From: Paenibacillus qinlingensis
GTDB lineage: Bacteria > Bacillota > Bacilli > Paenibacillales > NBRC-103111
Length of the DNA stretch: 64,000 nucleotides
Reading direction: 5' to 3'
Assembly: GCF_013204845.1 (NCBI RefSeq)
Contig: NZ_JABMKY010000017.1
Span: 122,597-186,596 of the forward strand
In this document: positions 26,374 to 34,736 of the stretch, piece by piece
Layout of the letters: the number at the start of each line of letters is the position of its first letter
How positions within the stretch are numbered: the first letter of the stretch is position 1
Made by a program: the position numbers and the translations under genes
The notes under the pieces: generated by a model
The model's database searches: none
What the model saw: the letters and a program-made list of their open reading frames with translations, nothing else
Told to the model about the DNA's origin: nothing

Positions 26374-27357
26374 ATGAAACGTGTACTATCAGGCATGCAA
26401 TCCAGCGGTCAGCTGACGATTGGCAATTATATTGGGGCACTTCGCAACTTTGTGAAGCTGCAAGAACTTCATCGCTGTTATTTCATGGTGGTCGATATGC
26501 ATGCGATCACAGTGCCGCAGGATCCAGCCGCGCTTCGGGAACAAACGGAGTCTATCGCTTCCTTATACATTGCTTCGGGTCTAGACCCGAATAAGGCTTC
26601 TGTCTTCTTGCAGTCCCATGTTCACGCACACGCAGAGCTAGGATGGATTATGACGACGCTGACGCATATGGGCGAACTTGAGCGCATGACACAGTTTAAG
26701 GATAAGTCCGAAGGTAAAGAATCTGTTGGCGCAGGATTATTCACGTATCCATCTCTGATGGCGGCTGACATTTTGTTATATAACGCAGATCTAATTCCAG
26801 TTGGAGACGATCAAAAACAACATTTGGAACTGACGCGTGATTTGGCTAACCGATTTAATAACCGTTTCGGCGATATGTTTGTCATGCCACAACCCTATAT
26901 GCCTGAGGTAGGCGCACGCATTATGTCACTAGATGATGCTTCCAAGAAAATGAGCAAAAGTAGTCCAAATGCCGGCAGTTACATCGCGATGCTTGACGAG
27001 CCAGATGTCATTCGTAAGAAGCTTAGTCGTGCTGTTACGGATTCTGGGCGTGAAGTGACGTATGATCCTCAGAATAAACCCGAGGTCAGTAATTTAATGT
27101 CAATTTACTCGCACTTTGCGGAGATGAGTTTAGCGGAAATCGAGGCCAGGTATGAGGGGCAAGGTTATGGTCCATTCAAAAAGGAACTGGCCGAACACAT
27201 TGTTTCTGTTCTGGAGCCAATCCAACAACGCTATCGTGAGATTCGCAGTTCAGGAGCCATTTTTGACATACTGAAAAAAGGTGCGGACGAAGCTGCCGAA
27301 GTGGCGAATCAAACACTGCTTGAAGTAAAGAAACGGATGGGCTTTATTGTTCGTTAA
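26374..27357 (+). CDS. trpS: Tryptophanyl-tRNA synthetase
   Basis: Charges tRNA-Trp. Class I signatures are present: the HIGH-equivalent SGQLTIGNYIGA near residue 10 and KKMSKSSPN near 195. The 327-aa length is normal. ATG 26374 has GGAGG eight bases upstream and follows the T-box leader; the longer frame from 26359 has no support. Confidence 0.96.
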   Translation: MKRVLSGMQSSGQLTIGNYIGALRNFVKLQELHRCYFMVVDMHAITVPQDPAALREQTESIASLYIASGLDPNKASVFLQSHVHAHAELGWIMTTLTHMGELERMTQFKDKSEGKESVGAGLFTYPSLMAADILLYNADLIPVGDDQKQHLELTRDLANRFNNRFGDMFVMPQPYMPEVGARIMSLDDASKKMSKSSPNAGSYIAMLDEPDVIRKKLSRAVTDSGREVTYDPQNKPEVSNLMSIYSHFAEMSLAEIEARYEGQGYGPFKKELAEHIVSVLEPIQQRYREIRSSGAIFDILKKGADEAAEVANQTLLEVKKRMGFIVR

Positions 27358-27374
27358 GCCTATTTCTTCACATA

Positions 27375-27417
27375 CAAAAAAGCTCAAATCCCATTGATTG
27401 CGGATTTGAGCTTTTTG
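27375..27417. terminator. Bidirectional terminator after trpS
   Basis: AAAAAGCTCAAATCC / GGATTTGAGCTTTTT stem shared by trpS and the convergent DUF5325 gene. Confidence 0.85.
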
Positions 27418-27418
27418 T

Positions 27419-27604
27419 TCATTCGGAAGGTGTATTTTTCCGACGCATTTTGGCTTTCGTCACGAAGCCATATCCGATAAACCCTAACGAAATGAGGGAG
27501 AAGAGGAGTACCATCCAAGGCTCGCGGAGAGCAATGAATAGGGAGATGCAAGCGAGCAGCAGCGTACCAACAACTGCGAATAGGAGAGCAAGTGGTTTAC
27601 TCAT
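27419..27604 (-). CDS. DUF5325 (YlaF-like) small membrane protein
   Basis: A 61-residue protein with two membrane helices (about residues 5-24 and 31-49) and a basic C-terminal tail. It resembles DUF5325/YlaF-type Bacillales proteins of unknown function. A weak AGTAGGT site precedes ATG 27604. Confidence 0.65.
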   Translation of the reverse strand: MSKPLALLFAVVGTLLLACISLFIALREPWMVLLFSLISLGFIGYGFVTKAKMRRKNTPSE

Positions 27605-27667
27605 TTAGGCGACCTACTTTCTTGAAGTTCATGACATCTTCTTATATTAAACTTTTTTGAGCGCTGT

Positions 27668-27696
27668 GCATATAAATTCATTTCCTCCACATACTA
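27668..27696 (+). promoter_or_regulatory. Sigma-G-type promoter
   Basis: GCATA (27668-27672), 17 bp, CATACTA (27690-27696), a close match to forespore sigma-G promoters. It serves the spore protein gene at 27756. Confidence 0.75.
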
Positions 27697-27755
27697 TCTT
27701 TGCAAGCTTGCAAATACATCAAAGATTATAGCTGACTGAAAGGAGTACGATCCTG

Positions 27756-27983
27756 ATGGCACAATCTCGTAGCAACACACTGGTAGTTCCGCAAGCCAAT
27801 CAAGCTCTAGATCAATTGAAATATGAGGTAGCTCAAGAGCTGGGCATTCAAATTCCTCAAGACGGTTACTATGGAAACATGGCAACCCGAGACACTGGTT
27901 CCATTGGTGGTGCGATTACTCGCCGCTTGGTACAAATTGCTGAGCAATCGCTCGCGGGACACTCTGGTTCTAATTTCCGTTAA
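27756..27983 (+). CDS. Alpha/beta-type small acid-soluble spore protein
   Basis: A 75-residue paralogue of the 17420 gene with the same ALDQLKYEVAQELGI core and a DTGSIGGAITRRLVQIAE block; it coats spore DNA and is degraded at germination. AAGGAG precedes ATG 27756. Promoter and terminator are both visible, so this is a complete forespore transcription unit. Confidence 0.94.
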   Translation: MAQSRSNTLVVPQANQALDQLKYEVAQELGIQIPQDGYYGNMATRDTGSIGGAITRRLVQIAEQSLAGHSGSNFR

Positions 27984-28028
27984 TTAGATACTCGTCTCCG
28001 TACTAGCATACCCGAATTATGTAATAAT

Positions 28029-28063
28029 AAAGCTCAGGAGCCTAAATAGCTCCTGAGCTTTTG
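28029..28063 (+). terminator. Spore protein gene terminator
   Basis: AAGCTCAGGAGC-CTAAATA-GCTCCTGAGCTTTT hairpin. Confidence 0.85.
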
Positions 28064-28085
28064 GTGCGTGCATTAAGCGAACCAC

Positions 28086-28119
28086 GAAAAAAGGCCCCTG
28101 CAATCATGCAAGGGCCTCG
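28086..28119 (-). terminator. Terminator of the YfhP-like gene
   Basis: AGGCCC.TGCA-ATCA-TGCA.GGGCCT hairpin. On the minus strand the stem is followed by a run of T. Confidence 0.75.
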
Positions 28120-28137
28120 TCTTTTTATACATTTGCC

Positions 28138-29121
28138 TCAATAAAGATCAACTTTCAGCTTCTTCTCGAGCTTCGTATCGTTCACCCAGCCTACGTAAGA
28201 ATCGAGTGTTTGGAAATTGCGGTCCATCCGAATGACGCCGACGAACGGGAATTGTTTGCGATGGCGGTAGCGGACATCCGCCCATCTCACTTCATAGCCC
28301 CACCGATGTTCTTTGACCTCAGCGCAGGTGAAGGAGGAGAAATAGAGTAACGCTTGAATGTCCTCATGCTGTTTGGAAACCTCGATGGCAGGGTGATCAG
28401 AGCAGGTGATGGTGTCCAGCCATTTCAGCTTGCCATTTTTGAGCTCACCTAGCTGGTAGGTTCCGTCTGGGCACTCTTTCACAACATTCCAGACATAGAG
28501 ATTGAATGTTACAATAAGGGTATATTTATCACCGGGCTGATATGTGGCATCTTTGCGATAGAGTCCTTTTTCAATAATAGCATGGTCTAGCGTCCGCCAA
28601 ATGTAATACAGTGCAAGTAAGCCGTATAAGGTAGGGAAAATCAGCTGTGGCCTTGCTAGATGAAAGGACCACATGAAGATCGCGGCAATGTGACTCGTGA
28701 ATATAAACGGATCGAAGATGTGAATGATGTTCCAGGACACCCATTTTTCCGAAAAAGGTCGAATGGCTTGCGTACCGTAAGTATTGAAACAGTCGGTAAA
28801 CACATGAACGCAAACCGCGATACCAATCCACATAGCGAGATGCAGGAAGGATATGCCATGGAAAAATGGCGCGAGTGCACCAGTAATCAATAACGTCCAC
28901 AATGGAAGGGCTGGCAAGGAATGTGAGCGGCCGCGATGATTGCGAATATAGAGGGCATTGCCCTTGAATCGGAGCAGTCCATCAATATCGGGAATCTGAG
29001 AGCCAACGACAGTTCCTATGAAAACGGCAGTTGTTGCTGCTGTACTTGCGGAAATGCTTGGGTCGATTTGCGAGAGCCCTGCTAATCCTAAGCCAATGAC
29101 AAGATGAGTGCCTGTATCCAA
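28138..29121 (-). CDS. YfhP/YdjM-family membrane-bound metal-dependent hydrolase
   Basis: A 327-residue protein. The N-terminal half has four or five membrane helices and the family motifs MDTGTHLVIG, SQIPDIDGL and NHRGRSHSLPALPLW, with conserved His and Asp presumed to hold metal. The soluble C-terminal half has no known catalytic motif. TTG 29121 lies nine bases after AGGAGG. The substrate is unknown. Confidence 0.8.
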   Translation of the reverse strand: MDTGTHLVIGLGLAGLSQIDPSISASTAATTAVFIGTVVGSQIPDIDGLLRFKGNALYIRNHRGRSHSLPALPLWTLLITGALAPFFHGISFLHLAMWIGIAVCVHVFTDCFNTYGTQAIRPFSEKWVSWNIIHIFDPFIFTSHIAAIFMWSFHLARPQLIFPTLYGLLALYYIWRTLDHAIIEKGLYRKDATYQPGDKYTLIVTFNLYVWNVVKECPDGTYQLGELKNGKLKWLDTITCSDHPAIEVSKQHEDIQALLYFSSFTCAEVKEHRWGYEVRWADVRYRHRKQFPFVGVIRMDRNFQTLDSYVGWVNDTKLEKKLKVDLY

Positions 29122-29245
29122 CTGGTTATCCTCCTAAGTGTTCTGTACACATGGTTTGTTCTGTATCTGAGCTGAGGGGTCAATTTACATCTTGCTCTTA
29201 GTTTACCATTTTAGAGCAAAAAATAAATCAGAAGGAGATCTAAAA

Positions 29246-29545
29246 ATGTCTAAAGTTTTTGTAGAGTATGCCATAAAATCCGAATTTCGGGCTTCTTTTC
29301 TCATCTATATGCAAGGGCAACAGCTACGGGAAGGGCGTTTGGAGCTATTGGAGGGTACAGATCAAGAAGGGCTTTATGTAGAAATTTGGCATGATATAAC
29401 GTACGAGGACTACCTGAGCATGAAGGAGGAACGATTGAACGTTGAACGATTGCATGATGGTCATCATGGTGACTGGGAGCAATGGATCAAAGGCGGCATC
29501 CAGAAACTGCATATGTGGCATTTCTCACCAGCTACGTATTCTTAA
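29246..29545 (+). CDS. Unrecognised 99-aa protein
   Basis: ATG 29246 follows GAAGGAG by eight bases, so the longer frame from 29192 is not used. The product is soluble, opens VFVEYAIKSEFRASFLIYMQ, is acidic in the middle and ends in a Trp/His-rich segment (QKLHMWHFSPATYS). Fold could be a ferredoxin-like dimeric barrel, but this is only a guess. It has its own terminator. Confidence 0.6.
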   Translation: MSKVFVEYAIKSEFRASFLIYMQGQQLREGRLELLEGTDQEGLYVEIWHDITYEDYLSMKEERLNVERLHDGHHGDWEQWIKGGIQKLHMWHFSPATYS

Positions 29546-29550
29546 AACAA

Positions 29551-29582
29551 AAAAACCGTTGCTCTATCGAGCAACGGTTTTC
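29551..29582. terminator. Bidirectional terminator
   Basis: AAAACCGTTGCTC-TATC-GAGCAACGGTTTT between convergent genes. Confidence 0.85.
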
Positions 29583-29588
29583 ATACTA

Positions 29589-30041
29589 TTATCTGGAGAG
29601 TGCTCCGCCCCGGAAGGGGTAGGTGTAATTCAGTTCTTCATCAAATGTAATGTAATCCAAATTCACCATAAGTAATAGGAAACGCATGCCAGTAACAGGA
29701 TCGCTGATAATGATATGATCACGACCTGCAGCTTCTAATCTACCTTTGAAAATTTTGGCGTTCCACTCGGAGTTGTTTTCATATGTCATATAGATGGTTG
29801 CCATTTTACCGAGGTTCAAACGAAGAATATTTTCGATATACGACTCCTCAAGTGTTGGGAGTCCCGGTACGTTCACGCCTGTTTGTAATCCACTTCCTGG
29901 TGGTGTGAGGACAGATCCTGCTGGTGTTTGGGGAACAATCTTATTCGTAATGGAAGTTGGAACAGGATAAGCCGGATAGGGATTGCCGTATTGCATTTGC
30001 GGCATTGCTTGATTACCTATTTTGTAAGGGTTATTCAACAT
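29589..30041 (-). CDS. gerQ: Spore coat protein GerQ
   Basis: A coat protein that is cross-linked by transglutaminase and helps place the cortex hydrolase CwlJ for germination in Bacillus. The first 50 residues are Pro/Tyr-rich. The conserved GerQ domain begins near LPTLEESYIENILRLNLG and ends in LNYTYPF. cwlJ is not adjacent in this window. AAGGAGG lies 11 bases before ATG 30041. Confidence 0.93.
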   Translation of the reverse strand: MLNNPYKIGNQAMPQMQYGNPYPAYPVPTSITNKIVPQTPAGSVLTPPGSGLQTGVNVPGLPTLEESYIENILRLNLGKMATIYMTYENNSEWNAKIFKGRLEAAGRDHIIISDPVTGMRFLLLMVNLDYITFDEELNYTYPFRGGALSR

Positions 30042-30060
30042 AATAATAATTTCCTCCTTG

Positions 30061-30079
30061 AGCTTTCCATACGAAAGCT
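30061..30079. repeat. Inverted repeat upstream of gerQ
   Basis: AGCTTTC-CATAC-GAAAGCT, perfect 7-base arms, 20 bases upstream of the gerQ start; it may be an operator or 5' UTR hairpin. Confidence 0.5.
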
Positions 30080-30183
30080 TTCTTCATAAATGTGTTTGAA
30101 CGATCGAAAAGGTCATTTTCCATAATCATCATATTGTGCTTCTGCCTATTTGGTGACGAATTTGTGGGCATTTTACAAAACAA

Positions 30184-30204
30184 AAAAGCTCCCGAAGGAG
30201 CTTT
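30184..30204 (-). terminator. Response regulator terminator
   Basis: AAAGCTCC-CGAA-GGAGCTTT hairpin followed by a T run on the minus strand. Confidence 0.8.
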
Positions 30205-30205
30205 A

Positions 30206-30895
30206 TCATAGTAGAAATTTATAACCGACACCCCACACGGTCTTGATGTGCTTAGGTTCTTTGGGATCATCCTCGATTTTTTTGCGAAGGTTGGCGATAT
30301 GCACATCGATTGCACGCTCAGTTACTTGGGAATCAAAGCCACGAACACGATTTAACAATTCTTCTCGACTGTAAACCCTGCCTTGATTTTGCCAAAAAAG
30401 CTTCATGATTTCGTATTCGGAGAAGGTTGTTTCGATAATCCTACTGCTAACATATAAGCAGCGCTTCTCGAGATCCAAATGGATCCCCTGTGGAGTGAGC
30501 ACGTCGGATGGCGATGGAACCTGTTGGGGAGAGGTATTCGAACGTCGGAATAACGCTTGAATTCTGGCCGATAGCTCTCTCATCGAAAATGGTTTGCACA
30601 AATAGTCATCAGCACCTGTCTGAAGGCCCTTCACACGATCCGAAACTTCATTCTTGGCGGATACCATTAAGATCGGAATGGTTGAGGTCTGACGAATCGT
30701 TGTACATAACTGAATCCCGTCCATATCAGGCAGCATAAGATCAAGAATAATCATATCGGGTTGAAAATCCCGGAATAAGACCTCGCCTTGTCGGCCGTTC
30801 TCTGCGCGTTTCACTTCGTAGCCATCTTCGTATAAATAAATGGACATCATTTCACCGATACTTAAATCGTCTTCGATGATTAAAATTTTGGACAT
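30206..30895 (-). CDS. OmpR/PhoB-family response regulator (orphan)
   Basis: A 229-aa DNA-binding regulator. The receiver domain (1-118) has the acidic pocket EDD, phospho-Asp in ILDLMLPDMDG near residue 52 and Lys in KPF. The winged helix ends in DPKEPKHIKTVWGVGYKFLL. AGGAGGGG precedes ATG 30895. No histidine kinase gene is next to it, so its partner is elsewhere or it is phosphorylated otherwise. Targets unknown. Confidence 0.9.
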   Translation of the reverse strand: MSKILIIEDDLSIGEMMSIYLYEDGYEVKRAENGRQGEVLFRDFQPDMIILDLMLPDMDGIQLCTTIRQTSTIPILMVSAKNEVSDRVKGLQTGADDYLCKPFSMRELSARIQALFRRSNTSPQQVPSPSDVLTPQGIHLDLEKRCLYVSSRIIETTFSEYEIMKLFWQNQGRVYSREELLNRVRGFDSQVTERAIDVHIANLRKKIEDDPKEPKHIKTVWGVGYKFLL

Positions 30896-31027
30896 ACAGG
30901 TTCCCCTCCTTTTCCTTTAAAAGGTTAGGTGCTCGATATGCCTTCCCGCAAAAATCGATCCTATCTATATGACATGTTATCCTATCCATTTTGTGACGTC
31001 CAGTTTTAACTTTTTTACAAACAGAAA

Positions 31028-31085
31028 AAAGAAGCTGATCCTACCTTGAACCTTCATTCTTTAGGTCAAGTTCGTCAGCTTCTTT
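31028..31085 (-). terminator. Terminator of the urt operon
   Basis: Outer arms AAAGAAGCTGA and TCAGCTTCTTT with an inner bulged CTTGAACCT/AGGTCAAG helix, 29 bases after urtE. Confidence 0.7.
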
Positions 31086-31113
31086 CGGTTTGGGGGTATA
31101 AGAATGAGAACGA

Positions 31114-31809
31114 TCATACCGTCAAATGCTTCCGGACGAGATCTTCGCTCAGATGCTCTGCTTTCCCTTCGGCAGCAATAGTGCCACGGTCGAGTACATA
31201 ATAATAATCAGCGATGCTTGTAGCAAATTCTAAGCTTTGCTCTACTAAGAGAACGGCAATTTCCCGATTGCGTTTAATCGTTTCAATGATGGCCTCAATC
31301 TCCATGACGATAGATGGCTGTATCCCCTCCATAGGCTCATCTAGAAGCAACAGTTTAGGTCCTGGAGCCAATGCCCGTGCGATAGCTAATTGCTGCTGCT
31401 GACCGCCACTCAGGTCCCCACCTTTGCGATGGAGCATTTGTCGAAGGACAGGAAACGTATCGAAGATCGAATCAGGTAATTTCTTACGGCGATCGGATGA
31501 GGCTTCTAAGCCTAATAAAAGATTCTCCTCAACGGACAGCTGGGGAAATATTTCCCTGCCCTGCGGTACATATCCAATGCCTGACTTGGCACGACGATCT
31601 GGTGAAGATGAAGTAATGTCTGTATCCGAGTAGTGAATGGAACCCGATCGGGGCTTAATGAGTCCCATAATACTCTTCATTAGTGTTGATTTCCCAACCC
31701 CGTTGCGCCCCATTAGGCAAACGATCTGACCTGGCCTTACTTCGAGGTTGACGTTACGGATGACCATACTTTCGCCATAACCGGACTCTATACCTTGTAG
31801 TTTAAGCAC
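31114..31809 (-). CDS. urtE: Urea ABC transporter ATPase UrtE
   Basis: One of two ATPases of the urea importer, 231 aa, LivF-like. Walker A is GRNGVGKST near residue 38, signature LSGGQQQQLAIARAL near 138, Walker B LLLLDEPMEGIQPSIV. The open frame runs back to 31902 inside urtD, but GTG 31807-31809 has GGAGAG eight bases upstream and starts at the natural VLKLQGIESGYG. It overlaps urtD by eight bases. Confidence 0.92.
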   Translation of the reverse strand: MLKLQGIESGYGESMVIRNVNLEVRPGQIVCLMGRNGVGKSTLMKSIMGLIKPRSGSIHYSDTDITSSSPDRRAKSGIGYVPQGREIFPQLSVEENLLLGLEASSDRRKKLPDSIFDTFPVLRQMLHRKGGDLSGGQQQQLAIARALAPGPKLLLLDEPMEGIQPSIVMEIEAIIETIKRNREIAVLLVEQSLEFATSIADYYYVLDRGTIAAEGKAEHLSEDLVRKHLTV

Positions 31810-32593
31810 CGCGTTCAACTCTCCTTCCGAGGTAGACTTCTGCCACTTTATCGTCATTCTGTATGTCTTGCATGGTGCCTTCGCGCAGGACGGTTCCTTC
31901 ATGGAGAACCGTTACCATTCTAGCGAATTGGCGTACGAAAGCCATGTCGTGCTCGACGACGATAATCGTCTGATTCTCTGCAATTTCATGGAGCAGTTCA
32001 CCGGTCTTCTCGGTTTCACTATCCGTCATGCCAGCGGCAGGCTCGTCGAGCAGCAAGAGATCAGGCTCTTGCATCAGGAGCATGCCGATTTCAAGCCATT
32101 GCTTCTCCCCGTGGGAGAGGGAGCCAGCACGTTCTTTGGCTTTACTGGTCAGACCAATCATATCAAGCCTAAGGTGAAGTCGTTCTCGTTGTTCACTCGT
32201 AGTTTTGGCCCAAAGCGCGCTGAGAAGGCCGCGCTGCTGCTTCATGGATAGTGCCAAATTCTCAAACACCGTCAACGTGGAGAAGACAGTAGGAGCTTGG
32301 AATTTGCGACCAATCCCAAGCTGAGCAATTTGATGCTCTTGGTGTTTGGTGAGATCAATCGAATCCTTGAATAGTACTTGGCCTTGGGAAGGCTTTACTT
32401 TGCCGCAAATGACATCAAGCAGCGTTGTTTTACCAGCTCCATTCGGACCGATAAGAAAGCGGAGTTCACCTTGTTTTAACGAGAAATCAAGATTTCGCAA
32501 GGCTTTGAAACCGTCGAAGTTCACCTCAAGTCCCTTGACGCTCAGGATTGTCTCGTCAGTTGTCGGTTGTTGTTTCACTAATTGTCCTAGCAT
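31802..32593 (-). CDS. urtD: Urea ABC transporter ATPase UrtD
   Basis: LivG-like ATPase, 263 aa. Walker A GPNGAGKTT near residue 54, the UrtD-typical signature LSHGEKQWLEIGMLL and Walker B LLLLDEPAAGM. ATG 32593 follows AAGGGG and begins just upstream of the ABC core; the longer open frame to 32788 lies within urtC. Works with UrtE on the UrtBC channel. Confidence 0.93.
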   Translation of the reverse strand: MLGQLVKQQPTTDETILSVKGLEVNFDGFKALRNLDFSLKQGELRFLIGPNGAGKTTLLDVICGKVKPSQGQVLFKDSIDLTKHQEHQIAQLGIGRKFQAPTVFSTLTVFENLALSMKQQRGLLSALWAKTTSEQRERLHLRLDMIGLTSKAKERAGSLSHGEKQWLEIGMLLMQEPDLLLLDEPAAGMTDSETEKTGELLHEIAENQTIIVVEHDMAFVRQFARMVTVLHEGTVLREGTMQDIQNDDKVAEVYLGRRVERGA

Positions 32594-32628
32594 TGAAATG
32601 TTCCCCTTTCCGGTTTGCATAAGTGCGG

Positions 32629-33717
32629 TTAAGTTTCTATGACTTCTTGTGTTGTAGAGATTTGCTTTGGATGATGGCTTCTGTTTCTTTTCCAATTGGA
32701 GAAAAAGTGGGTCAATGTGCCGACGATTCCTTTCGGCAGTAAGAGGACCACGACGATGAACATGGCGCCGAGCATGATAGGCCACCAAGCGGGATAGGCT
32801 TCGCTGAAAGTTGTTTTAGCTGCATTCGTAACTAATGCGCCAAGTACAGCACCGCCAATCGTTGAACGACCGCCAATAGCTACCCATAGCACCATTTCAA
32901 TCGATGGCACGATACCCATTTGCGCTGGGGAGATAATCCCTTCTTGAAGTACGAAGAGTACGCCGGCAAGCCCAGCTAACCCCGCGGAGAGGCAGTAGAT
33001 GAATACCTTATACGTAACGGGATTATAGCCGATGAAGCGCACCCGATTCTCACCATCGCGAATCGCTGTAAGAATATTGCCGAGACGGCTAGTCACGAGC
33101 ATGGTGCTAAGGATCAATACGATGAGCACGACAGCTAAGGTGAGATAGAAAAACAGCAGTTTGGTTGATTGTAATTGTAAGTTCAGACCGAGAAAGGTCG
33201 TGAAATTCGTCAAACCATTCGTCCCGCCCGTATAACCTTGCTGACCAACGAAGAGCGTAACCGTAATGATGACTAAGGCTTGCGATAAAATGGAGAAGAA
33301 TGCTCCTTTTATCCGATTGCGGAACGTGAAATACCCAAGGATAAAGGCGACAATCATCGGTACAATGAGCGCCAATAGGAACGCGGCCGCGGCGCTGTGG
33401 AACGGCACCCAGAACCACGGTAAGCTTTTGACACCACTCCAAGACATGAAATCAGGTAATTGATTTGGCGTGGAAGCCAGCTTCAAGTGCATGGCCATAC
33501 AATAAGCGCCGAGTCCGAAATAAACGCCATGACCAAGGCTTAGAATGCCGGTATATCCCCAGATTAAATCAATTCCGATCGCGATAATGGCATAAGCCAG
33601 GAATTTGCCGAGTAAGGATAAACGAAAGTCAGACAAGAATAGGGGGGCAAGCGCGATGAGTAGCAGACAGACCCCATAGATGGTTAATTTGAGCTTAGAT
33701 TGTTTGGCAAAGAGCAT
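32629..33717 (-). CDS. urtC: Urea ABC transporter permease UrtC
   Basis: LivM-like permease, 362 aa, about nine to ten membrane helices, with IDLIWGYTGILSLGHGVYFGLGAY-type core near residues 50-72 and a GTNGLTNF motif near 165. The C-terminal tail is basic. It follows urtB by 22 bases. Confidence 0.93.
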   Translation of the reverse strand: MLFAKQSKLKLTIYGVCLLLIALAPLFLSDFRLSLLGKFLAYAIIAIGIDLIWGYTGILSLGHGVYFGLGAYCMAMHLKLASTPNQLPDFMSWSGVKSLPWFWVPFHSAAAAFLLALIVPMIVAFILGYFTFRNRIKGAFFSILSQALVIITVTLFVGQQGYTGGTNGLTNFTTFLGLNLQLQSTKLLFFYLTLAVVLIVLILSTMLVTSRLGNILTAIRDGENRVRFIGYNPVTYKVFIYCLSAGLAGLAGVLFVLQEGIISPAQMGIVPSIEMVLWVAIGGRSTIGGAVLGALVTNAAKTTFSEAYPAWWPIMLGAMFIVVVLLLPKGIVGTLTHFFSNWKRNRSHHPKQISTTQEVIET

Positions 33718-33739
33718 AGACGGTAGTCACATCCTTTCT

Positions 33740-34645
33740 TCAATCTAAGGATCTCGAACGCATCGTTACAAGTCCCATTGGTTTCCATTGTAGGAAGGCG
33801 ATGATCAGTGTGAATACAAGGACTTTACCGAGTGTAGCGCTGGTTGTATATTCCAAAGCCGTATTGAAAACGCCGATTCCGAGTGCTCCAGCTACGGTGC
33901 CGATTAACTTGCCGATCCCGCCAAGTACGACGACCATGAAGGCATCTACAATATAATAGGTCCCAATTGTTGGCCCGATTGGTCCAAGTAAGGAGAGCGC
34001 ACAACCAGCGATACCTGCCATAGCGGAGCCGAAGGCGAAGGATTGAGCATCGACCCTACGCGTAGAAATACCTAAACATGAAGCCATTTGGCGATTTTGC
34101 ATGACCGCTCTCATACGTCTTCCGCCTGCAGAATGATAGAGGTACAGATAGATGATCAAGATGCATAAGGCCACAAGTCCGATGATAAATAGTCTTTTAT
34201 ATGGAAGAATTAAGTCTGCCGTTACATGCCATCCGCCTTCCAGCCATTGTGGTGCTTTCACTGCGACGTTGGGAGCCCCGAAGATGGATCGTGCAATTTG
34301 CTGTAAGGCGAGGGAGACCCCCCAGGTAGCGAGTAGGCTATCCAACGGTCTGCCGTACATGAAGCGAATGAGCACAACTTCGAGCAGCCATCCTATGGCG
34401 AAGGCAACGACAAAGGCGACGCCGAGTGACACGACGAAATACCAGCCAAATGCAGAAGCGGGCATATACGATTGAAACCATTTCTGTACGAGATAAGCCA
34501 TATAAGCGCCGATCATAATAAATTCGCCATGCGCCATATTCATAACGTTCATAAGACCAAAGGTGATGGCGAGACCGATTGCGATTAATAGCAGAATGGA
34601 GCTTAAACTGAGTCCGTTAAATATTTGCAGCAGCAACAAACTCAT
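33740..34645 (-). CDS. urtB: Urea ABC transporter permease UrtB
   Basis: LivH-like permease, 301 aa. Family core LAITFGLMNVMNMAHGEFIMIGAY near residue 22. ATG 34643-34645 has AAGGAGAG upstream and excludes the longer frame to 34726. A strong hairpin separates it from urtA. Confidence 0.93.
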   Translation of the reverse strand: MSLLLLQIFNGLSLSSILLLIAIGLAITFGLMNVMNMAHGEFIMIGAYMAYLVQKWFQSYMPASAFGWYFVVSLGVAFVVAFAIGWLLEVVLIRFMYGRPLDSLLATWGVSLALQQIARSIFGAPNVAVKAPQWLEGGWHVTADLILPYKRLFIIGLVALCILIIYLYLYHSAGGRRMRAVMQNRQMASCLGISTRRVDAQSFAFGSAMAGIAGCALSLLGPIGPTIGTYYIVDAFMVVVLGGIGKLIGTVAGALGIGVFNTALEYTTSATLGKVLVFTLIIAFLQWKPMGLVTMRSRSLD

Positions 34646-34686
34646 GACAATCTCTCCTTTCTGAAGTGGGAGTAAAATGATGAAAT

Positions 34687-34712
34687 CCAGGACTGCGGTT
34701 AGGCAGTCCTGG
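34687..34712 (-). terminator. Intercistronic hairpin between urtA and urtB
   Basis: CCAGGACTGC-CTAACC-GCAGTCCTGG (minus strand), 10-bp perfect stem without a long T tract. It probably raises urtA mRNA relative to the permease genes. Confidence 0.75.
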
Positions 34713-34736
34713 TTTCTTAGTACCAACTTGTAAGGA

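Noticed and set aside
32594..32788. 65-residue extension of UrtD
   Set aside because: It lies inside the urtC coding region. ATG 32593 with AAGGGG gives the normal UrtD length.
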